Shown here piece by piece: positions 18,436 through 27,644 of a stretch of DNA of 64,000 bases. The notes beneath the pieces are model-generated. The model did no database searches. It had not been told where the DNA came from and worked only from the letters and a program-made list of their open reading frames with translations. Origin of the DNA: CBFGTV01 sp965652145. GTDB lineage: Bacteria > Bacillota > Clostridia > Peptostreptococcales > Natronincolaceae. The stretch lies in the NCBI GenBank assembly GCA_965652145.1, contig CBFGTV010000003.1, forward strand, positions 42,901-106,900, read 5' to 3'. Each line of letters begins with the position of its first letter. The first letter of the stretch is position 1. The position numbers and the translations under genes were made by a program.

Positions 18436-20037
18436 TCACCTCTCCTGGGAAATGGCATAATTTCTAAACTCTGTAGGAGTCATTCCTGTGGATTTTTTAA
18501 ATATTTTACTAAAGTAATTGGGATCGGTGTAGCCAACCTCGTAACAAATTTCTTTGATATTAATGGTCTTATCCTTAAGGATCTCCTTAGCCTTTTCAAC
18601 CCTAAGCTCTGTCAAATAGTCAACAAAATTCTTTCCTGTAGATTCCTTAAAAAATTTACTAAAATGATGGTAGCTCATATTGATCTGCTTAGCCACATCA
18701 TCCAGACCAATATTATCCCGGTAATTTTCCTCTATGTATCGAAGGGCACTTAATATCAGGCCGCTTAATTTACAGTTTTTAGTTTCTTCAAGCCTTGCTA
18801 AAAGGCTCCTCAAATAATTTATATAGGTGATGTTCAAATCTTTAATATCATTAATTTCCAATATCTCTAATAAATAATCCCGCTCCCCTGGCTCCCTTTC
18901 ACCTACCTCATAGGGGACCACCCTTTGGGTTAGAATAAAAAGCTCCAGCAATTTAGATTTCATTTTTTGGCAATTATCTCCATAAACCCTTGAAAGCCAT
19001 TGAAATATCTTTGAAAAGGCTTCTAATGCGCCCTTTGTATCTATGACCAGTATCCGGTCTAAAAAAATCTTTTCCAGCTCATGGGGATAATCCTCAAGGG
19101 AAGCCGGAAGCAGGTGAACATCCTCATAATGGGTCACAGTATCTTTATGATATATCGATGCCGCCATATGGGCCTCCTGATAGGATTTGGAAAAATGTTC
19201 AATGGGATAGGCCCTTCCCAAACCAAATTGATAAGGAAGCTGAAGACTTTTATTAAGCTTTGAAATAATCCCCTTGGCCAGGCCTATGGCATTATTCTTA
19301 ATCTCATAGGCATCCATTGTGGAGTCAATGGGGATATAGGCCACAATTCGATCCAGATGGGGCAGCCCAACCAGACAATCGCTGGCATTCTTTAACCTCA
19401 TGGTGAACAATTCATAGAATTGCTGCTTCAATAGGCTATTTTTTAAGCCCTCAGCCTTTACCGCCGCTTCAGGGGCTTCAACTACTGCCATCATCACATA
19501 GCCGTAACTTAAATCCATTCCAAATATCTCTTCATAAAAGGATAAATTCTTCTGACAGCTGTCGTTAAAGAGCTGGGATAGTATAAACTGTCCTTCCATG
19601 TGGGGCAAAATGTTGTTGATCTTTTCCATTAATAGCATTTCTCTTTTTACAGCCTCACGCCTTGCCTCAATTATTTGACAGATCTCGTCGATCACCTTAA
19701 TCAGCTTATTTTTATTCAGGGGCTTCAACAGATAATCCTGAACCCCCAGCTTTACGGCCTCCTTGGCATACTGGAAATACTCGTATGCACTGATGATTAC
19801 AAAAATAGCATCACAGTGGGATGCCTTGATATGTCGAATGGCTTCAATCCCATTTATACCCGGAATATGAATATCCATCAATATGATATCGGGCTTCAAG
19901 CTAAGGGCCTTTTCAATGGCTTCACGGCCAGACCTGGCCGTTCCAACAACCTCCACATTGGGGACATGCTTTTCAATAATGAATTTAACAGACTCAATGA
20001 CAATATATTCGTCATCTGCAATTAATAGCTTAATCAT
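18436..20037 (-). CDS. Response regulator, YesN/AraC type
   Basis: 533-residue two-component regulator. The receiver domain is at residues 1-120 (LLIADDEYIV, phospho-acceptor Asp in ILMDIHIPGING, and KPLNKNKL with the conserved Lys). A middle region of about 280 residues is followed by an AraC double helix-turn-helix at about 430-530 (INMSYHHFSKFFKESTGKNF and VGYTDPNYFSKIFKKSTGMTP). It overlaps the kinase gene by eight bases. Predicted to activate xylFGH when the kinase senses sugar; in C. beijerinckii the YesN partner of XylFII-LytS does this. Confidence 0.93.
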   Translation of the reverse strand: MIKLLIADDEYIVIESVKFIIEKHVPNVEVVGTARSGREAIEKALSLKPDIILMDIHIPGINGIEAIRHIKASHCDAIFVIISAYEYFQYAKEAVKLGVQDYLLKPLNKNKLIKVIDEICQIIEARREAVKREMLLMEKINNILPHMEGQFILSQLFNDSCQKNLSFYEEIFGMDLSYGYVMMAVVEAPEAAVKAEGLKNSLLKQQFYELFTMRLKNASDCLVGLPHLDRIVAYIPIDSTMDAYEIKNNAIGLAKGIISKLNKSLQLPYQFGLGRAYPIEHFSKSYQEAHMAASIYHKDTVTHYEDVHLLPASLEDYPHELEKIFLDRILVIDTKGALEAFSKIFQWLSRVYGDNCQKMKSKLLELFILTQRVVPYEVGEREPGERDYLLEILEINDIKDLNITYINYLRSLLARLEETKNCKLSGLILSALRYIEENYRDNIGLDDVAKQINMSYHHFSKFFKESTGKNFVDYLTELRVEKAKEILKDKTINIKEICYEVGYTDPNYFSKIFKKSTGMTPTEFRNYAISQER

Positions 20038-21538
20038 CTATGACCTCCTTTCCCACGGGCAGCTTCAAGGTTACCTTTGTTCCCTGCCCCGGGCTGCTTT
20101 CCATCTCAAATACCTCTTGAATATCGTCTATGTTATAGAATAGCCTGAGTCGATCAATAACATTATTGATTCCAATACCGCTGGCATGCTTCCTTATCTT
20201 TTCTTCGCTGCCATCGGCCTTCATGATGGCTTCTATTTTTTCTAATTCCATGCCAATTCCGTTATCCTTAACTTCCACTAAAATAATCTGATTTTCTTCC
20301 TTCACCTTCAGTTGTATTTCACCGTTTCTTTCCAGGTTTTCAAGGCCATGAATAAAGGCGTTTTCAACAATTGGCTGAATAATGGTACAGGGAACCTTGA
20401 CCATGAGCAGTCCCTTGTCAATCTCTGTCTTAAACTCTATCTTATCACCAAATCTCGTTTTTAAAATATACATGTAATTTTTAACGTAATTAATTTCATC
20501 CTTTAAAGTAACGGGCCTGTCCAGACTCCTTAAATTATAGCGGAACAGCTGGGCAATATTCTCTATAAATTCTGAGGCCCGGTCGGCCCCCTCCATCATA
20601 GCCAGTTGCCCTGCAGCATTAAAGGTATTAAATAGAAAGTGAGGATTGATCTGGGACTGAAGGGCCTTAAGCTCGGCATCCTTTAAAAGGCTTTTCATCT
20701 TGAAATTCTCCATTTCCTGTTCCTTTAACCGATTTTCAACCTCTGCCTGGGTCTTAATGTCATCGATATGGCTTTTAATATTAACGACCATTTTATCAAA
20801 GGCCTTGGCCAAAATTTTAATTTCATCATCTGTATGAATTTGAATCGGATCAATATTAAAGTTTCCCTGGGAAATCTTCTCTGCCGAATGGGCCAGCTCG
20901 ATAATGGGCTTCGTCAGCCGATAGGTGAAGATAATGGCCAGAATAATATTTAGGGTTACCGCCCCCACAATAATTGCGGCATTGACATAGCTTACAAAGG
21001 TCATATTTTTTGTAATGATTCCATATTGATCTGAGCCCTCCTGAAGCTTGTTATTTAACAGCTGCGTAATATATTGCTTCACATATTCACTAATTTCATA
21101 GGAACGGGTAAAATGAGCATTATACTCATTACTAATTCTGCCTCGCTTTGCCTTCACTGCACTGTCGGCCTCCAAAAGTAAATCATCTATTAAATATCCT
21201 ATGTTTTTCATCATCAGACTGTCCATATGGTAGGTGGCCTCCCTGGGAATGTCCTTTGATTTTTTATCCAGGGTGTCGTAGATTGTATAGTAATTCAAAA
21301 GGGCATTGGAGGATTTGGTAGTTAAGTATTTCTCTACCTCTGTCATTAGCAGATCAACATCGTTATTTAAATCATTTAAATAGACATAATCGGTGATGAT
21401 GGTCTTGAGCTTTGTCAGCACCAACTTGGCATTATAGTAGGAAAATACACTGGTTAAGCCAATAATCAAGGTGATAATTAAATAGTATATAATTAACTTT
21501 TTTCTGATTCCCGAAAAATGAAACAGGTTTTTTTTCAT
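20030..21538 (-). CDS. Sensor histidine kinase, LytS/YesM type
   Basis: 502-residue kinase. Two membrane helices (about residues 11-33 and 180-205) enclose an extracellular region of about 145 residues. A HAMP domain (LTKPIIELAHSAEKISQGNF) leads to a His_kinase domain with the phospho-acceptor motif INPHFLFNTFNA and an ATPase domain (ENAFIHGLE, VKDNGIGM, ASGIGINNVIDRL). Start ATG 21538 follows GGTGG; a TTG four codons earlier is less likely. The extracellular part has no recognisable sugar-binding fold, so sensing probably passes through the binding proteins encoded on both sides. Confidence 0.92.
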   Translation of the reverse strand: MKKNLFHFSGIRKKLIIYYLIITLIIGLTSVFSYYNAKLVLTKLKTIITDYVYLNDLNNDVDLLMTEVEKYLTTKSSNALLNYYTIYDTLDKKSKDIPREATYHMDSLMMKNIGYLIDDLLLEADSAVKAKRGRISNEYNAHFTRSYEISEYVKQYITQLLNNKLQEGSDQYGIITKNMTFVSYVNAAIIVGAVTLNIILAIIFTYRLTKPIIELAHSAEKISQGNFNIDPIQIHTDDEIKILAKAFDKMVVNIKSHIDDIKTQAEVENRLKEQEMENFKMKSLLKDAELKALQSQINPHFLFNTFNAAGQLAMMEGADRASEFIENIAQLFRYNLRSLDRPVTLKDEINYVKNYMYILKTRFGDKIEFKTEIDKGLLMVKVPCTIIQPIVENAFIHGLENLERNGEIQLKVKEENQIILVEVKDNGIGMELEKIEAIMKADGSEEKIRKHASGIGINNVIDRLRLFYNIDDIQEVFEMESSPGQGTKVTLKLPVGKEVIDD

Positions 21539-21564
21539 ATTAACCACCAACTGCTTCCTTTAGA

Positions 21565-22569
21565 CTATTGCTGCTGCCCTTCTTCATAATCATAGGTATA
21601 GTCATGAATGTTCTCCCTTGTAATGACCTTAACGCCAGTATCAATAAAGGTAGAGACATTATTATTGTCCTTAATATCAATTAACGCCTTGACCGCCTCA
21701 TAGCCCATCTGATAGGGGTCACTGATCACTGTCCCATAGATAATATCCATCATAATGTATCTTAGAATATTTTCCAAATCGCCATAACCCACCAGACAAA
21801 TACTGCCCACCTTATTCCTGTCTACAATAATCTGGGCGGCCCCCAGGGTATCAACGGAGCTGGTGGTTAAAATGGCATTGATTTCAGACTGATGATTGAT
21901 GATATTTTGAGTAATTTCCTCAGCACTTAAAATTCCCAATTGTGAGGTATATACCTCTGCCACCTGCATATCGGGATATTCCTTGATTGCACTTAAAAAG
22001 CCATTCATTTTAAGGTTCTGACTGGCTGAATCCAGGTCCAGATCACTGTTAACAACGATGGCAACCCTTGCCCTTCCATTGGTTGCCTCAACCATCAATT
22101 CACCGGCCTCTTTTCCCAGAAGAAAGCTGTTAGTACCCACAAAGGCATTTCGATTACTATTTTTGTTATCGTTTTCAATCGTCACAATGGGAATTCCTTC
22201 GGTGTAGCCCCTGTTAATTAATTCAGTGGAACCCTGGACATTGGAAACATGGGTAATAATTCCATCTACCCGGGCACTGATGGCCATATCAAGATATTTT
22301 AGCTCCTCGGCGGGATTATTGAATCGAGGTGAATTAAATTCCACCACCACATTATAGTCCTTGGCAGCATCTTCAACACCCCTTCGAATTTCCTTCCAAT
22401 AGGGGTCCACCGAGTTCTGGCCCACAAAATAAAAATGATAGTTGGGGCTTTCAGAATAAAAGGGGACATTTCGTTGCTGAAGCCAGTATAAAAACAGGCT
22501 GTTGGCAATAATTAGTACGACTAATATGACAATGATATTTTTTTGAATAAACCGTATCACTTTTTTCAT
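21565..22569 (-). CDS. Membrane-anchored sugar-binding protein, sensor type
   Basis: 334-residue PBP1-family protein (YHFYFVGQNSVDPYWKEIRRG, VDGIITHVSN, GIPIVTIENDN) with one N-terminal helix, residues about 11-30, and no lipobox. It resembles ribose/galactose-type binding proteins rather than the XylF group. Being first in the operon, directly ahead of the LytS kinase and without its own transporter genes, it is probably a second extracytoplasmic sensor. RBS GCAGGAGGC. Confidence 0.85.
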   Translation of the reverse strand: MKKVIRFIQKNIIVILVVLIIANSLFLYWLQQRNVPFYSESPNYHFYFVGQNSVDPYWKEIRRGVEDAAKDYNVVVEFNSPRFNNPAEELKYLDMAISARVDGIITHVSNVQGSTELINRGYTEGIPIVTIENDNKNSNRNAFVGTNSFLLGKEAGELMVEATNGRARVAIVVNSDLDLDSASQNLKMNGFLSAIKEYPDMQVAEVYTSQLGILSAEEITQNIINHQSEINAILTTSSVDTLGAAQIIVDRNKVGSICLVGYGDLENILRYIMMDIIYGTVISDPYQMGYEAVKALIDIKDNNNVSTFIDTGVKVITRENIHDYTYDYEEGQQQ

Positions 22570-22721
22570 ATAATGCCTCCTGCCGGGAGAATTGTATCGG
22601 TTGTTTAAGTTTTACTATTCGATAAGGGTGACAAAGTTCCTTCTTATGGAAATAATTCCCTTGAAAAGTTTCTATCGATTCTTACACTATCTTCATTATT
22701 TAGATGCGACCACCAAAGTGA

Positions 22722-22766
22722 TAAATGCCTTAGCCAATTGACCCATCGGCAATGGCTAAGGCATTT
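22722..22766. terminator. Long hairpin after the Gfo/Idh gene
   Basis: AAATGCCTTAGCCA (22722-22735) pairs with TGGCTAAGGCATTT (22751-22764) around a 15-base loop. The stem is strong, but the trailing T run is short on both strands. It lies just after the stop of the Gfo/Idh gene and before the sensing operon. Confidence 0.6.
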
Positions 22767-22772
22767 TAAGTT

Positions 22773-23834
22773 CTAGCGATATTGAATTCTGCACTTCTTA
22801 TGATTACTCTCAAGGGCCAGTTCAATTACTCTGATGACATTCCTTGATTCCTGGGGTTTAACTAAAAGGGCTTCTTCCTTCATGATGGCCCGGCAGACAT
22901 TTTGATAATAGGCACTGTAATCCCCTGGTATACTTTCCACCCTTCCTCTGAAGTGAACACCGTTAACATTGGTATTCAGTATTCCCCATTGATCCTCGGG
23001 TTCCCGACCCCAATCCTCCAGGTCCTTTGGCGTTAGTCCCTTTTTCAGAGCCGCCTCCTGAACATCCATACCATATTTCACAAAGGAGCCCTGTTCACCC
23101 AACAATATGAAATGGGGCAGGGGCTCCCTTACAAGACTGCCGGATTTTAAGGTCACCTTCAGCTGGGGGTAATAAAGAATAATTTCAAAATGATCGTCGA
23201 CCTTTGCTACGGGTCGTTGAACCCTGATATCAGCATAAATTTCCTGGGGTGTACCGAAGAGAACCAGGGCCTGATCAATTAAATGACTGCCTAAATCATA
23301 TAGAATTCCTGCCCCCGGTTGATTTTCTTCCCGCCAGGCATTCTCCTTAAGCCTGTTTCTAAAGCGATCATAATGGGCCTCATACTCCACCAGCCTTCCC
23401 AGCAGCTGCCCCTCTATAATGGATTTTACCGTTAAAAAATCACTGTCCCACCTTCTATTCTGATGAACCGATAAAATTCTTTGTTGTTTGCCAGCCAATT
23501 CTATCAGCTCATCGGCCTCCTGGGAGGTAATGGTGAAGGGCTTTTCCACCACCACGTGCTTGCCCGCTTTAAGGGCTTTCGCTGCCAGCTCCTTATGGGA
23601 GGTATTGGGGGTTGCCACCACCACCAGCTCAATTTCTTCATCATTTAATACTGCCTCTGTCTCCCGTACCACCTGACACTGGGGGTATTGGAGACGGATA
23701 TATTCAGCAGTTTTTTCATTACCAGTAACTATTTTAGAAAGCTGAAGCTGGAGCAAGCTGTTGATCACCGGAGCATGAAACACCCTACCGGCCATTCCAA
23801 ATCCTATGATACCTACCTTGATTACTCTTTCCAT
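22773..23834 (-). CDS. Gfo/Idh/MocA-family oxidoreductase
   Basis: 353-residue NAD(P)-dependent oxidoreductase of the glucose-fructose oxidoreductase/inositol dehydrogenase superfamily. The Rossmann motif IGFGMAGRVFHAP lies at residues 9-21, and the superfamily signature GKHVVVEKPF at about 93-102. A GILYDLGSHLIDQAL segment matches the C-terminal catalytic domain. The sequence resembles the YdgJ/YvaA (scyllo-inositol dehydrogenase-like) branch. It lies in front of a sugar-sensing operon, so polyol or sugar metabolism is plausible; the substrate is not determinable. Confidence 0.88.
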   Translation of the reverse strand: MERVIKVGIIGFGMAGRVFHAPVINSLLQLQLSKIVTGNEKTAEYIRLQYPQCQVVRETEAVLNDEEIELVVVATPNTSHKELAAKALKAGKHVVVEKPFTITSQEADELIELAGKQQRILSVHQNRRWDSDFLTVKSIIEGQLLGRLVEYEAHYDRFRNRLKENAWREENQPGAGILYDLGSHLIDQALVLFGTPQEIYADIRVQRPVAKVDDHFEIILYYPQLKVTLKSGSLVREPLPHFILLGEQGSFVKYGMDVQEAALKKGLTPKDLEDWGREPEDQWGILNTNVNGVHFRGRVESIPGDYSAYYQNVCRAIMKEEALLVKPQESRNVIRVIELALESNHKKCRIQYR

Positions 23835-23879
23835 TACTAAGCTCCTTCCCTTACCTTTACAAAAGTTTATTCCATCTGC

Positions 23880-24416
23880 CTAGGGTTTTAATGGATTCCC
23901 ATAATGATTTATATGTACTCTATCAAATTTCAATTCTTCCTCTGAATGGGGTTTTTTCTGCTCCCCTTTATGGCCCACTGCAATGATGGCCAAGGCCTGC
24001 TTGTGGGAAGGAATTCCCAATTGCTCCTGAAGAAAGGTACCGGCAGTTTTGCCTTCCCCATGCTGTCTTTGTCTGATTTGAACCCAGCAGGAGCCGAGCC
24101 CCATTGATTCTGCCGTTAAGTGTAAGATCGTGGCGGCAATAGAGGCATCCTCAATCCAAACATCACTTACATTGGAATCAGCCACAACAACTATGCCCAG
24201 GGCTGCGTTTTTTAAAAAGCCTGCCCCCTGGGGTTTAGCCTGGGATAGCTTCTCCAGCAGGGCGGCATCATCCACCACAATAAAATCCCATGATTGGGAG
24301 TTCTTTGATGTGGGGGACAATAGGGCCGCCTTAATCAGTTGCTTTACCTGCTCCTCGGTCAGCTTTGCTTCTTCATATGCCCTGATGCTTCTTCTTTTTG
24401 TTAATAATTCCAGCAT
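23880..24416 (-). CDS. Nitroreductase-family protein
   Basis: 178-residue FMN-dependent nitroreductase-type protein. It begins MLELLTKRRSIRAYE, the standard NTR N-terminus with the FMN-phosphate-binding RRSIR, and has LLSPTSKNSQSWDFIVVDD and GLGSCWVQI. RBS AAGGAGG eight bases before ATG 24416 fixes the start; an upstream ATG at 24476 lacks one. The small size and C-terminal KFDRVHINHYG fit ferredoxin- or NAD(P)H-linked clostridial members. Substrate unknown. Confidence 0.9.
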   Translation of the reverse strand: MLELLTKRRSIRAYEEAKLTEEQVKQLIKAALLSPTSKNSQSWDFIVVDDAALLEKLSQAKPQGAGFLKNAALGIVVVADSNVSDVWIEDASIAATILHLTAESMGLGSCWVQIRQRQHGEGKTAGTFLQEQLGIPSHKQALAIIAVGHKGEQKKPHSEEELKFDRVHINHYGNPLKP

Positions 24417-24637
24417 TTTCACTGCCTCCTTATAAAAATAATCATTTGCTTTTATTATACCAAATCTGTTATTCATAGGAAATTATAAAAAAAAGATATT
24501 TAACAGCCCTATTTATGACTAGTAAAATCGATTCATTCGCCATTAACAGGATGGAAAAAAACAGTAGATTATTATATAATGATGACAGAATCTTACTTAG
24601 GTACAATATTTATACAATAACTATAGGGTGTGAAAAG

Positions 24638-25717
24638 GTGTTGGATTTAATTAAAGAAATGAAAAACCATAAAATCATCAATGGGGAAGATATCAATAAG
24701 TTAAAACAATATATTGTCAAGCGCTTTCCTCAATACCATGAGGCCAGAAGAAAGGAAATACTGGAAAACACCCTGGGGGAAATCGTTAGTCGCCACCTGA
24801 CAAAGATTCCTGCCGTATATCGTGTACCGATTATCAGAAGACTGCAGGAAAAGTCCCCCCTGGCTGACCAAGGGGAGCTTGTTTTTTATGATGTTTTAGA
24901 GGTAGCCCTAACCCTTAAAACAATTAATCAGGAATTATTAGAATCCTTATGCCATTGGCTTCAAGACCACGTGATCTACCCTGTTGATCAGGATATCATC
25001 AAACAGTTTCAGCAGAATATTAATTCGGCCGCTAATGCCAAACAATGGCTGCTCCAAGAACCCAGCCCCAATAGGCCAGAAACCAGTGAAAAATCCCTAA
25101 AGGGCGGCCGGCTGCCCCTGGTATGGGAAGGAAATCTATCGGAGCAGTTGGAATCAAAGGTGAAATTTGCCGGTATCATGCTGCTATGTCTATTGATCCT
25201 CTTTATTAATCAAATCTATATTCAGCAGTCGGTCAAGCTAAAGGCAACTTCTCAGCCCATGGTTTTTGAAGCCATTGCAAAGCCTCAGCTGCCCTCGGAT
25301 TTTCACTACAGAGAAATAGACGAAGAAAAACTCCGGGCCTATTTAATGAGCCGTAATTCCATTTTGGAACAGGAGCCCTATTTTTCAATTATTGTTTCCA
25401 CTGCCAGGGAATTTGACCTGAACCCCCTGGTATTATTTGCCATAGCTGGTCATGAGCAGGGGTTTGTTCCTAAGGATCATCCTAATGTTCTAAAAATAGC
25501 CAACAATCCCTTTAATGTATTTACCAGTTGGCAGCACTATAACACTGATATTTCAGATTCAGCCGCCATTGCGGCCCGAACCGTAATCAATCTCGCAGCA
25601 GATTATCCCGCCGATATGGACCCCTTTCAATGGATTAACCGAAAATATGCAGAGGATGAAAATTGGTGGAGGGGTGTTCGTTCAATTTTCAATCGTTTAG
25701 AAAGGGAGGTGGAATAA
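24638..25717 (+). CDS. Membrane-anchored glucosaminidase-like protein
   Basis: Bitopic protein of about 359 residues. The cytosolic N-terminal part (about 180 residues, helical, no known motif) is followed by one helix near residues 178-195 (IMLLCLLILFINQIYI) and an extracytoplasmic domain. That domain carries LNPLVLFAIAGHEQGFVP and IANNPFNVFTSWQHYN, which resemble lysozyme-like glucosaminidase domains with Glu of GHEQGF as the likely catalytic acid. A role in peptidoglycan turnover is inferred, supported by the convergent NagZ-type gene. The start is uncertain: GTG 24638 or TTG 24641 after AGGGTG; a longer reading from 24515 enters AT-rich non-coding-like sequence. Confidence 0.65.
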   Translation: MLDLIKEMKNHKIINGEDINKLKQYIVKRFPQYHEARRKEILENTLGEIVSRHLTKIPAVYRVPIIRRLQEKSPLADQGELVFYDVLEVALTLKTINQELLESLCHWLQDHVIYPVDQDIIKQFQQNINSAANAKQWLLQEPSPNRPETSEKSLKGGRLPLVWEGNLSEQLESKVKFAGIMLLCLLILFINQIYIQQSVKLKATSQPMVFEAIAKPQLPSDFHYREIDEEKLRAYLMSRNSILEQEPYFSIIVSTAREFDLNPLVLFAIAGHEQGFVPKDHPNVLKIANNPFNVFTSWQHYNTDISDSAAIAARTVINLAADYPADMDPFQWINRKYAEDENWWRGVRSIFNRLEREVE

Positions 25718-25737
25718 ATCTACCTCCCTTTCTTTTT
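25702..25737. terminator. Bidirectional terminator overlapping two stop codons
   Basis: AAAGGGAGGT pairs with ACCTCCCTTT, with both convergent genes ending inside the hairpin. A T run follows on the plus strand. The stem therefore encodes the last codons of both proteins. Confidence 0.75.
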
Positions 25738-26997
25738 TATTTCCTCAACAGTCTTCCGGTGAGCCTCATTCCCCAATACCTCCAGGGGATTTTGGGGCGG
25801 TTTTTCCTCCCAGAGGCCACGGTCATATTTTACTGATAAAATTCTTCGTACGGAATCCAAAAGGCGATCCTCTGGGATCCTTCCCTCTTGAACTGCCTTT
25901 AGCAGCGCTTCATAGCCTTCCTCAAGGGATTCGGGCATCAGCAGAATATCGGCCCCTGCCTCAAAGGCTAGTACGACTGCCTCCCCTGAGGTGTAATGGT
26001 CCGAAATGGCCTTCATTTCCAGGGCATCGGTAATAATCAGCTTTTTATGCCCCAGCTCCTGCCTGAGGAGCCCCATAATTTCAGGAGAAAGGGTCGACGG
26101 TAAATTAGACCCTGTAACCTGGGGAACCTGAATATGGGCTGTCATCACCCCATCAACCCCCGCTTCGATTCCCGCCTTAAAGGGGATCAGCTCAAGCTGT
26201 CTGAGCCTTTCCAGATCATGCTCCACCTTCACTGCCTCGTGGTGAGTATCCTGGGCAGTGTCTCCATGCCCTGGAAAGTGCTTAACAACTGCACTTACAT
26301 TTTCCTCCTGCATTCCTTCTACCATTTTGGCCACCATTTCAGCCACCTGATGGGGCTCTTGACCAAAGGATCTTCGGCCAATTACAGGATTTTTAGGGTT
26401 TGAATTGACGTCAGCCACCGGGGCAAAGTTCATTGTAAAGCCCAGGGCCGATAATTCCCTGCCCAGGATTTTACCTACATCGTAGGCCAATTGGGGATCG
26501 TTGGCCTTCCCAATGGCATCATTTCCCGGCAGCTTCGTGGCAGGAATTTTTCCACTTTTATGAAGCCTGCTGACTGCTCCCCCCTCTTCATCGATACCAA
26601 TAAACAGGGGAATCCTGCTGACCCCTTGTAATTCTTGAATCAGTGAAATGGTTTGATCCACCGTATCAATATTTTCAGTAAATAGAATTACACCTCCCAC
26701 GGGATAGGTTTTAAGTGTGTTGCTAGTCGTCTGATCGACCCTTAGAATCGGCTTATTTTGCTGATTTTTTCTAAAGGCCACCATAAAAACCTGTCCAACC
26801 CTTTCTTCAAGGGTCATGTTATTGATCATTTCATCAATTTTTTCCCATTTTGAATCCACCACCGGTAATGGCTCCTCGGGCTCCTGCTGATCCATCGACG
26901 AGGGTACCTCATCAGGATTGGCAGGTTTAACAGGGGTACAGGCCGCCACTAATCCAATGATTAATCCAAAAATAATCAGTAATCTTGTTATTTTCAT
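25720..26997 (-). CDS. nagZ: Beta-N-acetylhexosaminidase, GH3 family (NagZ-type) lipoprotein
   Basis: 425-residue lipoprotein: signal peptide with lipobox LVAAC (Cys20), then a GH3 domain. The NagZ-defining motif AVVKHFPGHGDTAQDTHHE is present; its His and Asp form the NagZ-type acid/base dyad. The substrate region GIDEEGGAVSRL and the nucleophile region ITDALEMKAI are also seen. It should release N-acetylglucosamine from cell-wall muropeptides outside the membrane. ATG 26997 follows AAGGGA and gives a compact signal peptide; ATG 27012 is an alternative. Convergent with a putative glucosaminidase gene. Confidence 0.92.
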   Translation of the reverse strand: MKITRLLIIFGLIIGLVAACTPVKPANPDEVPSSMDQQEPEEPLPVVDSKWEKIDEMINNMTLEERVGQVFMVAFRKNQQNKPILRVDQTTSNTLKTYPVGGVILFTENIDTVDQTISLIQELQGVSRIPLFIGIDEEGGAVSRLHKSGKIPATKLPGNDAIGKANDPQLAYDVGKILGRELSALGFTMNFAPVADVNSNPKNPVIGRRSFGQEPHQVAEMVAKMVEGMQEENVSAVVKHFPGHGDTAQDTHHEAVKVEHDLERLRQLELIPFKAGIEAGVDGVMTAHIQVPQVTGSNLPSTLSPEIMGLLRQELGHKKLIITDALEMKAISDHYTSGEAVVLAFEAGADILLMPESLEEGYEALLKAVQEGRIPEDRLLDSVRRILSVKYDRGLWEEKPPQNPLEVLGNEAHRKTVEEIKKKGR

Positions 26998-27064
26998 AAA
27001 CATTCCCTTCATCTCTTTTTTCTTATTATATCAAATTCAAGAAGTAGTATTCAAAGCCATACAT

Positions 27065-27102
27065 TGGTAAAGCCCGCCTGCCATTCAACATGGCATACGG
27101 GC
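27065..27102 (-). terminator. Terminator after nrdG
   Basis: On the minus strand GCCCG-TA-TGCCA pairs with TGGCA-GG-CGGGC around a 7-base loop, followed by TTTA. Confidence 0.7.
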
Positions 27103-27111
27103 CCCTTCAAA

Positions 27112-27618
27112 CTATATAAGATTGGCTGGGACAATCCTTCCCTTAACCAGTGATTCCTTCACATTAATAATCCTTTGATTAGCCGAGCCTATAAACCTTA
27201 AATCAGCTCTGATCTGGTCGGCCTCAAATTTGCCATCGACCAGTAGATCAGTATTGTTCAGCAGCCCATTCCAGCCCCTTCGACGGTGTCTTTGGCTTAA
27301 CAGCACCTCCATTGTATAGCCTGTATAGGTAACTACATTCAAACCAAGGTCCTTTACGGCCCCAGCCAGGCCCCCGAAGGCCAACGCCTGCTCAAAGGGA
27401 TCACCACCGCTTAGGGTAACCCCGTCTAAAAGGGGATTTTGCCTTACTTTTTCAATGACTTCTTCTATTGTTACCTCGTAGCCCCCTGTAAAGGAATGGG
27501 TTTGGGGGTTATGACAGCCGCCGCAGCGGTGTCTGCACCCCTGGGCAAAGACCACCAGCCTGATGCCTGGTCCATCTACAATGGATTCACCAGCAATGCC
27601 CGCTATTCTCATGTTCAC
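27112..27618 (-). CDS. nrdG: Anaerobic ribonucleotide reductase activating protein
   Basis: 168-residue radical-SAM activase. It has the CX3CX2C cluster motif in QGCRHRCGGCHNPQT and the SAM-binding GGDPFEQ. It installs the glycyl radical on NrdD. The gene starts 27 bases after the reconstructed end of nrdD and is followed by a terminator. GTG 27618 is spaced well from GAGGGA; ATG 27612 is also possible. Confidence 0.95.
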   Translation of the reverse strand: MNMRIAGIAGESIVDGPGIRLVVFAQGCRHRCGGCHNPQTHSFTGGYEVTIEEVIEKVRQNPLLDGVTLSGGDPFEQALAFGGLAGAVKDLGLNVVTYTGYTMEVLLSQRHRRRGWNGLLNNTDLLVDGKFEADQIRADLRFIGSANQRIINVKESLVKGRIVPANLI

Positions 27619-27644
27619 CTTGCTTCCCTCTTTCTACAAACTGA

